In this document: positions 24,356 through 32,131 of the stretch, piece after piece | Position numbering within the stretch: the first letter of the stretch is position 1 | How the letters are laid out: every line of letters begins with the position of its first letter | Assembly: GCA_014381785.1 (NCBI GenBank) | Contig: JACNKZ010000035.1 | Location: 41,361 to 105,360 of the forward strand | Direction of reading: 5' to 3' | DNA length: 64,000 bases | Source: Kiritimatiellota bacterium | Lineage (GTDB): Bacteria; Verrucomicrobiota; Kiritimatiellia; Kiritimatiellales; Tichowtungiaceae | Notes under the pieces: generated by a model | Databases searched by the model: none | The model's input: only the letters and a program-made list of their open reading frames with translations | Told to the model about the DNA's origin: nothing | Made by a program: the position numbers and the translations under genes

Positions 24356-26335
24356 ATGGATTTCAACCTGATTGCGAACACAATCCGCGGACTGTCAATG
24401 GACGCTGTGCAAGCGGCTAACTCCGGCCACCCCGGCATGCCGATGGGGATGGCCGATGTCGCCGCTGTCCTCTGGACGCAATACCTCAAACACAACCCGG
24501 AAAACCCGGACTGGGCTGACCGCGACCGCTTTGTTCTTTCCGCTGGACACGGCTCGATGCTGATCTACAGCCTGCTGCATCTCTCCGGCTACGACCTGCC
24601 GATCGAAGAAATTAAAAATTTCCGCCAGTGGGAGAGCAAAACGCCCGGACATCCGGAATACGGCCACACCGTGGGTGTCGAAACCACCACCGGCCCGCTG
24701 GGTCAGGGTTGCGGCAACGCCGTCGGGATGGCCATTGCTGAAGAGATGCTCGCCGCACGCTTCAACACCGAAGCCAAGAAGATTGTCGATCACTACACCT
24801 ACGTCATCTGCTCCGAAGGCGAGCTCGAAGAAGGGATCTCCAACGAGGTCTTCTCGCTGGCCGGCAACCACGGCCTGAGCAAGCTGATTGTCTTCTACGA
24901 TGAAAACCTTATCTCCATCGAAGGCGATGTCCGCATCACCTACACCGACGATGTGGTCAAACGCATGGAGGCCTACGGATGGCACGTCCAGACCGTAAAC
25001 GGCCACAACCACACCGAAATCCAGCGCGCGATTGACGCCGCTCAGGCCGAAACCAAAAGCCCCTCTTTTATCGTCTGCAAAACCAAAATCGGTTTTGGTT
25101 CACCGAACAAACAAGGCTCCGCCGACTGCCACGGCGCACCGCTCGGCAAAGAAGAAGTTCTTCTCACCAAAAAGGCGCTCGGCATGTCTGCGGAACCGTT
25201 CTTCGTCCCGCAGGAAGTCCGCGACCTCTTCGCCGCCCGCCTCGAGGAGATGAAACAGGCCGAAGCCGCCTGGAACACGCTCTTTGCGGAATGGCAGACT
25301 GAAAACGCCGACCTCGCCGCGCAATGGGCCCTGCACATGACGCAGGAAATTCCTGAAACGCTCATCGAAAAAATGCCGGCCTTCGCCTCCGCGCTCGCCA
25401 CCCGCTCAGCCTCCGGAAACATTCTGCAGAAACTCGCCAAAGAGCTTCCCTTCCTTGTGGGCGGATCGGCCGACCTCGGCGGGTCGAACAACACCCTCCT
25501 CAAAGGGTACGCCGACATTGGAGACGGCTCCTTCGAAGGCCGGAATTTTCACTACGGCGTTCGCGAAATCGGAATGGGCGCCATCATGAACGGCGTTCAA
25601 CTGCACGGCGGCTTCCGCATCTACGGAGCCACCTTCCTAGTCTTCGCCGACTTCTTCCGCCCCGCCCTGCGCCTCGCCGCCCTAATGAACCTGCCGGTTA
25701 TCTACGTTCTCACCCACGACAGTTTCTGGGTTGGAGAAGACGGGCCGACGCACCAGCCGGTTGAAACCCTCAACAGCCTGCGCATGATCCCCAACGTGAC
25801 GGTAATCCGCCCGAGCGACCCGAGAGAAACCGGATGCGCCTGGATCGCCGCGCTCAAGAACACCAGCGGACCGACAGTCCTCTGCCTGACACGTCAGAAC
25901 ATCGACGTGCTCGACCGCGAAAAATACAACATGAACGGTCAGCTCTCCAAAGGGGCCTACACGATGTTCCAGAGCGGCGAAGGCAAACCGGACCTGCTCA
26001 TGATCGCAACCGGGTCTGAAGTTAAAATCACCCTCGACGCCGCCGAAAAGCTGGCTGCTGAAGGCACCAACGTCCGCGTGGTCAACATGCCGTCCCGCGA
26101 ACTGTTCGAGGCGCAGGACGGAGCCTACCAGAGCGAGGTGATGGCCGACGGCTGCAATAAGCGCATGGTTGTTGAAGCCGGAAGCTCCTTCGGATGGGAA
26201 AAATACATCGGCCGCTGCGGCGCAACCGTCTGTAAAGACACCTTCGGCGCTTCGGCTCCGGGCGGCGTGCTCGCCGAAAAGTTCGGCTTCACTGCCGACA
26301 ACGTCTACAACACCGCCAAAAAGCTGATCGGTTAA
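24356..26335 (+). CDS. tkt: Transketolase
   Basis: Thiamine-diphosphate enzyme of the pentose phosphate pathway. 659 aa, full length. Visible features are ANSGHPGMPMGMADVAAVLW at the N-terminus, GPLGQGCGNAVGMAIAEEML, the ThDP/metal motif GEGELEEG variant SEGELEEGISNEVFSLAGNH, then GGSADLGGSNNT and the pyrimidine-domain HDSFWVGEDGPTHQPVE. An AAGGAA ribosome-binding site precedes the ATG. A terminator with an embedded palindrome follows. Confidence 0.97.
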   Translation: MDFNLIANTIRGLSMDAVQAANSGHPGMPMGMADVAAVLWTQYLKHNPENPDWADRDRFVLSAGHGSMLIYSLLHLSGYDLPIEEIKNFRQWESKTPGHPEYGHTVGVETTTGPLGQGCGNAVGMAIAEEMLAARFNTEAKKIVDHYTYVICSEGELEEGISNEVFSLAGNHGLSKLIVFYDENLISIEGDVRITYTDDVVKRMEAYGWHVQTVNGHNHTEIQRAIDAAQAETKSPSFIVCKTKIGFGSPNKQGSADCHGAPLGKEEVLLTKKALGMSAEPFFVPQEVRDLFAARLEEMKQAEAAWNTLFAEWQTENADLAAQWALHMTQEIPETLIEKMPAFASALATRSASGNILQKLAKELPFLVGGSADLGGSNNTLLKGYADIGDGSFEGRNFHYGVREIGMGAIMNGVQLHGGFRIYGATFLVFADFFRPALRLAALMNLPVIYVLTHDSFWVGEDGPTHQPVETLNSLRMIPNVTVIRPSDPRETGCAWIAALKNTSGPTVLCLTRQNIDVLDREKYNMNGQLSKGAYTMFQSGEGKPDLLMIATGSEVKITLDAAEKLAAEGTNVRVVNMPSRELFEAQDGAYQSEVMADGCNKRMVVEAGSSFGWEKYIGRCGATVCKDTFGASAPGGVLAEKFGFTADNVYNTAKKLIG

Positions 26336-26349
26336 CCTCGGAAAAAACG

Positions 26350-26397
26350 AGGCCGGATTTTCCAATGCTTGGAAAGTCCGGCCTTCTTCTTTTTTTT
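26350..26397 (+). terminator. tkt terminator built around a TTCCAA palindrome
   Basis: Stem AGGCCGGA/TCCGGCCT extends through the perfect palindrome TTTCCAA-TGC-TTGGAAA (26359-26375) and ends in a T-rich tail. The repeat serves as the upper half of the hairpin. Confidence 0.85.
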
Positions 26398-26474
26398 GAC
26401 TAGAGGAAATCTCACTTCGCCGCTATACTGAGCTCAATATGACAGCCTTCTGGATATAAGCTCGCACACTACTT

Positions 26475-27998
26475 ATGAAAAACCCTGAGAACGTCGGATC
26501 CAACAAACAGGAAATCGCGCCGGCCATACGAAATGTGCTCATGGCGCTCGGTCGGGGGCTGGGAAGTATCGCGGTGTACGGCCCCGAGCACCCAGCGGTC
26601 AAACTGATCGTTAGCCAGACATATGAAATGCTGCAGGAGGCCCTCAAAAGCGGCGCTGTAACCATCGGATCGTTCCATGGCGGACTGACGGTGGACGAAA
26701 AGCCGGTGGAAGTAAGCGATCTTCCAATCCGCACGCTCGAAAAGCGGCTGGTTTCCATGAAGGTTTCTCATCTGGTTCTGAATGCCGGTCTGTCGCAGGA
26801 AGAGCTTCAGAATCTTTTAACCGCGCTGTGCGAGTCAACCGCAGAGAAAATGAAAGAAACCATGTCCAAATCCGGCGCGAAGCATATCGCGCTTGAAGAG
26901 GTTAAGTATGTGACCCTGCGCAACGGTGAAAAGAAAACCGGAGCGGGCGACGGCGACGGCGGGAATGAGATCCCTCCAACACAAGTCAGCCAGATCATTG
27001 CCTTCCTGAAAGGAGAGTCGGGAACAGACGCCAGCTCCGCCGGATTAAAGAAGGCAATTTCTGATCCGCAGAAACTGGGGCAGATGATTATGGAAGCCGC
27101 CGCAATCCGGCAGCAAGCCGCATCCATTGATCAGGGTGAAAGTCTGGCTGATATTGTCGTCGGCTGCCTGCGCCGCACCTATGACGGGCTGAGTAAAGAA
27201 TCCGCCTTTGAATCGGCCCAGGGCAAAGCGACTCTGGCCAAGACCATGCTTCTCGTTGAAAAAACCATTATGGATAAAATCCGGGGTCCTGAGGGAGCTG
27301 AAAGCCCCGGGCTGGATCGACGCATTATGGCCGGCATCCGCGACATGGAAAAAGAACGGCAATTTGACATGCTCTCCACCCATTATGAGGAGCAGTGTCT
27401 GAAGCGTGAAAAAACAGAGAAAACACTCGTCGAACTGATTAAACAGGTCGGCCCCGAAAAGGCCCGCGAGCAGCTGATGGCATCCAACATACCGACGAAG
27501 GACTGGCAGCGTTTAATGGCTCAAAGCAATCCCCCGTCACAATCTGCGACTGCCGGAGATGGAGGCGATGTCGATATCAGTGCGATTGCAACGGTTCTGG
27601 ACAAGCTCGACGGACTCCTTCAAATAGCGGAAAGAAACCCGGAAGAGGCGAAAAACACCGTCCGGGACGCCCGTCAGGGCATTGACGACTATGCATCTCA
27701 AGCTGATGCAAAAATCCATGAGATCGAAGACCGGGTTCATAACAGCAACGCAGAGGACCGTGACAATCTCATACTGGAAATTTCCAAACTGACGCTTTCT
27801 CTGATGCAGCCGCTCACGGTAATCAACGGCTCACTCGAAGCCGCGATGATGACGGCAGAGCCCGAACTTCATAAAGAACTGCTGGAGCTCGCCCACCAAA
27901 GCGGTCAAAGCCTGGATGCCATGACGAAAAAAATGATCGAGCTGACAAATTATCCCGAGCTCAACGAGGCCGACGGGCATCTCAACGAGTGGCATTAA
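26475..27998 (+). CDS. Signalling-like protein with C-terminal DHp-like segment, no kinase domain
   Basis: 507 aa. The N-terminal 150 residues (VLMALGRGLGSIAVYGPEHP, then GGLTVDEKPVE and LQNLLTALC) resemble the N-terminal domain that often precedes HD-GYP or HEAT-like modules. The middle is helical and acidic. Near residue 442 LMQPLTVINGSLEAA resembles a kinase H-box region in which the His is absent, followed by paired helices. No ATP-binding boxes follow. It may act as an adaptor or phosphotransfer-like protein (inference). It overlaps the convergent carboxypeptidase gene by 17 bp. Confidence 0.6.
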   Translation: MKNPENVGSNKQEIAPAIRNVLMALGRGLGSIAVYGPEHPAVKLIVSQTYEMLQEALKSGAVTIGSFHGGLTVDEKPVEVSDLPIRTLEKRLVSMKVSHLVLNAGLSQEELQNLLTALCESTAEKMKETMSKSGAKHIALEEVKYVTLRNGEKKTGAGDGDGGNEIPPTQVSQIIAFLKGESGTDASSAGLKKAISDPQKLGQMIMEAAAIRQQAASIDQGESLADIVVGCLRRTYDGLSKESAFESAQGKATLAKTMLLVEKTIMDKIRGPEGAESPGLDRRIMAGIRDMEKERQFDMLSTHYEEQCLKREKTEKTLVELIKQVGPEKAREQLMASNIPTKDWQRLMAQSNPPSQSATAGDGGDVDISAIATVLDKLDGLLQIAERNPEEAKNTVRDARQGIDDYASQADAKIHEIEDRVHNSNAEDRDNLILEISKLTLSLMQPLTVINGSLEAAMMTAEPELHKELLELAHQSGQSLDAMTKKMIELTNYPELNEADGHLNEWH

Positions 27999-28884
27999 CC
28001 GCAACAAACCCGCGCTCGAGCAAACGTTCCGCCCACTGATTGCGCGTATCGGCGCTCTTACAACCCATGACCACCGCAATAATCCGAACGCCGTTGCGCT
28101 CCGCCGTCGCGGTGATGGAAAAGCCGCCGTCCCGGAAATAGCCGGTCTTTAATCCGTCACACCCCTCCACACTGCGTAACAGTTTATTGGAGCTGGTCAG
28201 TTTAACAGGCGTGCCCTCCCGAAAATCACGAAACGACTGCGAGGTGTATTTGGTAATTCCCGGATAGGCGGTCAGCAGCGCATCGGCCAGCCGGGCCATA
28301 TCGAGCGCGGACGATACATCCGGCAGCTGCCCCGGCCCCGGCGGCAGGCCGTGCACATTATGGAAAAAGGATGAAGTCAGCCCGATCTCCCGCGCCTTGG
28401 CGTTCATCCGCTCCGCATGCGCCGTTTTGGAGCCGGACGCGCGAACCGCCAGCGCGGTGGCGGCGTCATTCGCCGAGTGAATCAGCGTGGCATAAATCAG
28501 CTCTTCAAGAGGAAATACCTCCCCTTCCCGCAGCCAGACCTGGCGACCACCGATCTGCTCGGTAGCGCGATCAATCTGAACCGGTTCATCAATCAGAATT
28601 TTCCCTGCCGCGATGTCGTCGAGCACCACAAACACATTCATCAGTTTCGTCATGCTGGCGGGATAAGCCTCCGCGCCCGCATGATCCTCCCACAGCACCC
28701 GCCCGCTGCCAGCCTCCATGATGACCGCGCTGTAATAGGGATCGTCCGACCGCGACTCAATCGCCTGCGCATTGGTGGCCACCAAAAGCACAAAGAAGCA
28801 CAAAAACAACCGCCCCAAATTTTCGTGAGTTTTCGTGGTTTTTGTGGCGATGACTGTTTTCCAAAAAAACGTTCTTATATTCAT
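27982..28884 (-). CDS. D-alanyl-D-alanine carboxypeptidase (S11, DacF-like)
   Basis: Periplasmic penicillin-binding protein that trims peptidoglycan pentapeptides. The SxxK (PASMTKLM), SxN (HSANDAATALA) and KTG (CDGLKTGYF) motifs are all present, as is the family's HNVHGLPPG block. The ATG at 28884 gives 300 aa; the Met at 28950 adds 22 residues without merit. The N-terminal stretch ATKTTKTHENLGRLFLCFFV continuing to LLVATNAQA is the signal peptide, but its DNA (about 28789-28850) is a dispersed CCACGAAAACTCACG / GCACAAAGAAGCACAAA type repeat. The export signal therefore appears to be derived from a repeat cassette. Confidence 0.92.
   Translation of the reverse strand: MNIRTFFWKTVIATKTTKTHENLGRLFLCFFVLLVATNAQAIESRSDDPYYSAVIMEAGSGRVLWEDHAGAEAYPASMTKLMNVFVVLDDIAAGKILIDEPVQIDRATEQIGGRQVWLREGEVFPLEELIYATLIHSANDAATALAVRASGSKTAHAERMNAKAREIGLTSSFFHNVHGLPPGPGQLPDVSSALDMARLADALLTAYPGITKYTSQSFRDFREGTPVKLTSSNKLLRSVEGCDGLKTGYFRDGGFSITATAERNGVRIIAVVMGCKSADTRNQWAERLLERGFVAVNATR
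28789..28850. repeat. Repeat cassette forming the carboxypeptidase signal peptide
   Basis: Read on the minus strand, units CCACAAAAACCACGAAAACT and CACGAAAAT are followed, in inverted sense, by GTGCTTCTTTGTGCTTTTGG. Such ACGAA/GCACAAAG units are typical of GxxExxY-associated repeats. Here the whole element lies inside the reading frame. Confidence 0.65.
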
Positions 28885-29168
28885 GATAACTACGGAGAAT
28901 TGTGGATGAGAAGTAAGCAATGACCATAGCGGTACGGGCCAGATCATCAATCAAAAATTCGGCATGAAGGACCGGCGACGCTAGCCCGCTCATTGCCATT
29001 GCTTGAATCAACGCAGGGAACCTCATTGGATAGGCCCTGTTCGTCTCTGATTCTATTTGCAATATCAGCGAGCATTATTCACCCAAACCCATTCTGTGAT
29101 CATTCGCGATTCACGGGCCGACCCTCTTCCTTTAGAGGAACGAGTCGATGCGGTTCATATGATGTCTA

Positions 29169-29846
29169 TTACTGATTTATCGCCTTCATGGTTAAGACCG
29201 AAAGCGCGATGGCCAACCCGAAACTTAGCAGGGTTCCGATGAGTACATATTCAGCCAGCTTCTGCTCTTCCGATTCTTTAAAGCGCAAAATGGATTTGGC
29301 CGCCACCAGAAAACCGATGCCCGCCGGTTGACCAATCAGAACCAGCAGAAAGATTAAAGCGCGTTCAAGCTGTCCGATCAATTTCCCGCCGCCTTTTAAT
29401 CCATCGACCTCCAATTTGTTCTGCTTAATCAACCGCTTGGCCACTTTGTTGACCAGAAAACCGCTTCCCTGAACCGTTGCCACAAAACCGGCAAAAAGGA
29501 CAATAGGTTTGTAGACCATATCGAACTGACTCCACAGTTCCGCCGGAACATAGCCCGCAGCCAGAAAAGCCAGCACCACAATGTGCAAAAGCTGATCTAC
29601 ACAGAAAGTGCAGGCTGTATCGCTCACTTTCTGCTTTAAAAAATCGATGAGAAAATGGCCCAAAAGAATAATGACGGGGATCTGCCACGGGAGCCGGAAG
29701 CCAAAAAGAGTCCAACTCAGGAGCGCATGAACCCCGGTGTGCAGAAAAAGCACGCCCAACTGATGCTTGTTTCGAGCGATCCGATCCGGCTGGAGCAGGA
29801 AATCCGCCAGAACATGAGCACAAATGAGAACAATGAAACACTTCAT
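29169..29846 (-). CDS. DUF3307 membrane protein
   Basis: 225 aa from ATG 29846 (29858 is also possible). The N-terminal ADFLLQPDRIARNK motif, a HTGVHALLSW segment and LGHFLIDFLKQK are the DUF3307 signature. The C-terminal part has further helices and an LIGQPAGIGFLVAAKSILRF block. Multi-pass inner-membrane protein of unknown role. It lies just downstream of satD, and the two families are commonly neighbours. Two operator-like palindromes separate them. Confidence 0.88.
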   Translation of the reverse strand: MKCFIVLICAHVLADFLLQPDRIARNKHQLGVLFLHTGVHALLSWTLFGFRLPWQIPVIILLGHFLIDFLKQKVSDTACTFCVDQLLHIVVLAFLAAGYVPAELWSQFDMVYKPIVLFAGFVATVQGSGFLVNKVAKRLIKQNKLEVDGLKGGGKLIGQLERALIFLLVLIGQPAGIGFLVAAKSILRFKESEEQKLAEYVLIGTLLSFGLAIALSVLTMKAINQ

Positions 29847-29914
29847 ATTCAGCTCCATAAAAGCAAGCTCCAGAACTTGCATTGACCCTATGCAAGCTCT
29901 CCAGCTTGCGAAAG

Positions 29915-29965
29915 ATATCGGCATTTATACCGATTTTGAATCCATATCGGCGTTTTTACCGATAT
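29915..29965. promoter_or_regulatory. Two ATATCGG...CCGATAT operator-like sites
   Basis: Sites at 29915-29934 and 29944-29965 share ATATCGGC-N6-ACCGAT. The second overlaps the satD stop codon. They sit between satD and DUF3307, and SatD carries a helix-turn-helix, so SatD is the natural candidate to bind them (inference). Confidence 0.6.
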
Positions 29966-30591
29966 TTTTCAAAATGATGTAAAATCCCCTTTATTTGACC
30001 CCATCCGGCAGCAGCCAGACCTTCACTGACGGTTGACTGAGCATACCCAGTTACCTGAGCGATGCGGACCTGTTTATGTTCTAAGAGCGATAAGGTAAGC
30101 AAGGGGACCTGTGCCACGCTGGCACAGGATAGCAAGGTATCTAGCCATTCCACCAGTAACAACTCGGCGGACTGAATGCGGTCGGCTATTTTTCCAGTAT
30201 TAAAAACTAAAAACCGTTTGGCCGATATGGACTCCAGACCATGGCCGGATCGCTCGAACGCCAGACCGGTTGATTCAATGATATTGTTTGGTTCTAGGCG
30301 GTCTACCGGCCCGATTCCGATCGAAACGCGCGTGTCGGTCTTAAACTCGGACTTCACGATCACTCGGAGAAAAAGCGCCAGTCGCAATGCGTATTCCGGC
30401 TTTTGCAGCGCCACCTGCCAGCCGTCGCCGCGCGTGATGCCCAGCGCCCCAACCACGCTGCCGGGAAAAACCGACTCGAATTCCTGAGCGGTGGACTTCA
30501 GCCTGTTCTGAAGAGCTTTGGATTGGTTCGCGGATAGTTCCCGCGACTTCACAATATCTCCGGTCAATACCGCATAAAATTTTTCACTCAT
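29956..30591 (-). CDS. SatD family protein
   Basis: 211 aa. The N-terminal VLTGDIVKSREL start is the SatD-family hallmark. The segment SIGIGPVDRLE (about 113-123) is nucleotidyl-cyclase-like in style. The C-terminal RIAQVTGYAQSTVSEGLAAA is a predicted helix-turn-helix. Streptococcal SatD is linked to acid tolerance, but the biochemical role is unknown. GAGGTG ribosome-binding site before the ATG. Probably forms an operon with the DUF3307 gene. Confidence 0.85.
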   Translation of the reverse strand: MSEKFYAVLTGDIVKSRELSANQSKALQNRLKSTAQEFESVFPGSVVGALGITRGDGWQVALQKPEYALRLALFLRVIVKSEFKTDTRVSIGIGPVDRLEPNNIIESTGLAFERSGHGLESISAKRFLVFNTGKIADRIQSAELLLVEWLDTLLSCASVAQVPLLTLSLLEHKQVRIAQVTGYAQSTVSEGLAAAGWGQIKGILHHFEKYR

Positions 30592-30722
30592 TGTTCACCT
30601 CTTTCAGTTCAACACTCTAAACCGCGAACGGATGCGAATAAACGCGAAAAACAGGATGCTTTCCAGACATTGGAAAATTTCAACTGCAAATTGCGCGGAT
30701 GTTCCAAAGGTTGGAGGATTTT

Positions 30723-30739
30723 TTTCCAAGGGTTGGAAA
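30723..30739. repeat. TTTCCAANNNTTGGAAA palindrome (with two degenerate copies beside it)
   Basis: Perfect copy (core GGG). Degenerate copies at about 30660-30677 and 30701-30716 lie within 60 bp, a local cluster between satD and the HEPN gene. Confidence 0.85.
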
Positions 30740-30771
30740 CTGCCCACGAATCGCACAAATTTACACTAATT

Positions 30772-31569
30772 TCAGGAGTCATGGGGCCGCTCTCCTTCGC
30801 TTGTAATGTCTTTCGCAATTTTAGCCGCTGGGCGGTTCCAAAATGCTTTGTCCTTTGTAAATTCGCCACTGACCACTTTTTCAAACTGTTTGGAAATACG
30901 GCGAATGCTAGGGAGCATTCCATCGCCATTAATTTTTGACGTTTCAAAATGATTCCAAACGCTTGGTTCGGCGATTCGGTAAATTTGATCGTATAATTCC
31001 ATGGCCAACGGAAGGAGTCCACAGCCGTCGCCAACCATGTCAATTGATGCGCGGGGGGCGACCATGTCCTGAAATTCTTTATGAGCGATCAACTTGTCGC
31101 GTTTAATTTTCATCCAGTCCAAAGCGTGATCCAAAGACTCCGGCTCCGGTTTAAATCCTTTATGCGGCCATACTGGAAGTTTATTTTTCAGTCCGCAGAT
31201 GAACTTGCAGAGTCGCTCTTCGCTGTGCTCTTTATCGGCAGATTCTCGCGAAAACCCCGTCACTTTGATTTCGGATTTGTTGGCGCAGATGAAATCAAAC
31301 AGTGCTCTAAACGATGAGCTACTCTTATCACGCTCAAACAGGGCGACTGCATTCAGAATGAAGTCGGAATAGGCAATATGTTGGATATGACCAAAAAGCT
31401 CTCCATATCCGCCCCAGCTTGTTTTCTTGATGTTTTCTGGTGTGCCAATCCAGTCCACAAGACAACGGGAAGATTCTGCACAGCGAATCATGTCGTATAA
31501 ACAGACGATCCGTTTACTCAGTTTCTCCTGAACTTCCGGGTCTGTTGTTTGCGTTTCTTTTGCTGTCAT
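30772..31569 (-). CDS. HEPN/AbiU2-like protein
   Basis: 265 aa, helical, soluble. MKIKRDKLIAHKE (about 152-164) contains an R-x5-H pair of the HEPN RNase type, and the preceding Arg/Lys-rich helix plus LPLAMELYDQIYRIAEPSVW match the layout of AbiU2-like HEPN domains. A role as an RNase toxin or abortive-infection protein is possible but not shown, and no antitoxin gene is adjacent. The C-terminal residues are Arg/Glu-rich. Confidence 0.6.
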   Translation of the reverse strand: MTAKETQTTDPEVQEKLSKRIVCLYDMIRCAESSRCLVDWIGTPENIKKTSWGGYGELFGHIQHIAYSDFILNAVALFERDKSSSSFRALFDFICANKSEIKVTGFSRESADKEHSEERLCKFICGLKNKLPVWPHKGFKPEPESLDHALDWMKIKRDKLIAHKEFQDMVAPRASIDMVGDGCGLLPLAMELYDQIYRIAEPSVWNHFETSKINGDGMLPSIRRISKQFEKVVSGEFTKDKAFWNRPAAKIAKDITSEGERPHDS

Positions 31570-32131
31570 CAGGATCTACCGCTATAGCTGGCGATGTCCT
31601 TGACGGATTTTCTGCGAAGATCTGCGAGTCGGGTCAAATACTCGATCAGTCGCGCGGCTTTATCAATTCGCTGTGATTTTTCCATACGCCCTTCCAAACA
31701 TCAGTCTTTCGTCTTCGCTCTATGAGCTTCGCCGAGACACTGTCGCCAAAGCTATACCCTGACATGTTAGGAGCATTTTTACCCGAAAGTTCCAATCATT
31801 GGAACTTTTACCCGCATATTTTCCAAGGTCAGAACCCGAACTTTGCGAGAAAGGCTCCGCCGCACAGCGGTGGGGTAAAGAACAAAGTGAGCGGCAAGAA
31901 TCGTTCCACCCCTTGTTTTCGTGTTCATTCGTGTGATGAACCGTTCCTGTCGTCACTATTTTCTTCGAAAATTATTTATCGCTACGCTTTCAGCGTGGTT
32001 AAAAAAAAAGCAGTTGCAGAGTAGCTCACCGAAACGATTTTTACCTTACCTTTTCCAAGCATCAGCCTGCGCCAACCTCCGTCGCCGAGGCTATGGAGGT
32101 CAAGCGGCTACGGCTCGACAGATTGGAAAAA
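31570..32131. other. Repeat-containing intergenic region before the NRPS 3' end
   Basis: No gene supported. Contains the palindrome GTTCCAA-TCA-TTGGAAC (31789-31805), half-palindromes near 31692 and 32045, TTTCGTGTTCATTCGTG-type units (about 31917-31934), an ACGCTTTCAGCGTGG hairpin near 31983, and two GTCGCCAAAGCTATA/GTCGCCGAGGCTATG-like copies near 31743 and 32080. Confidence 0.5.

Noticed and set aside
31722-32024. 100-aa plus-strand reading frame
   Set aside because: Covers several dispersed repeats and lacks a ribosome-binding site or domain-like composition.
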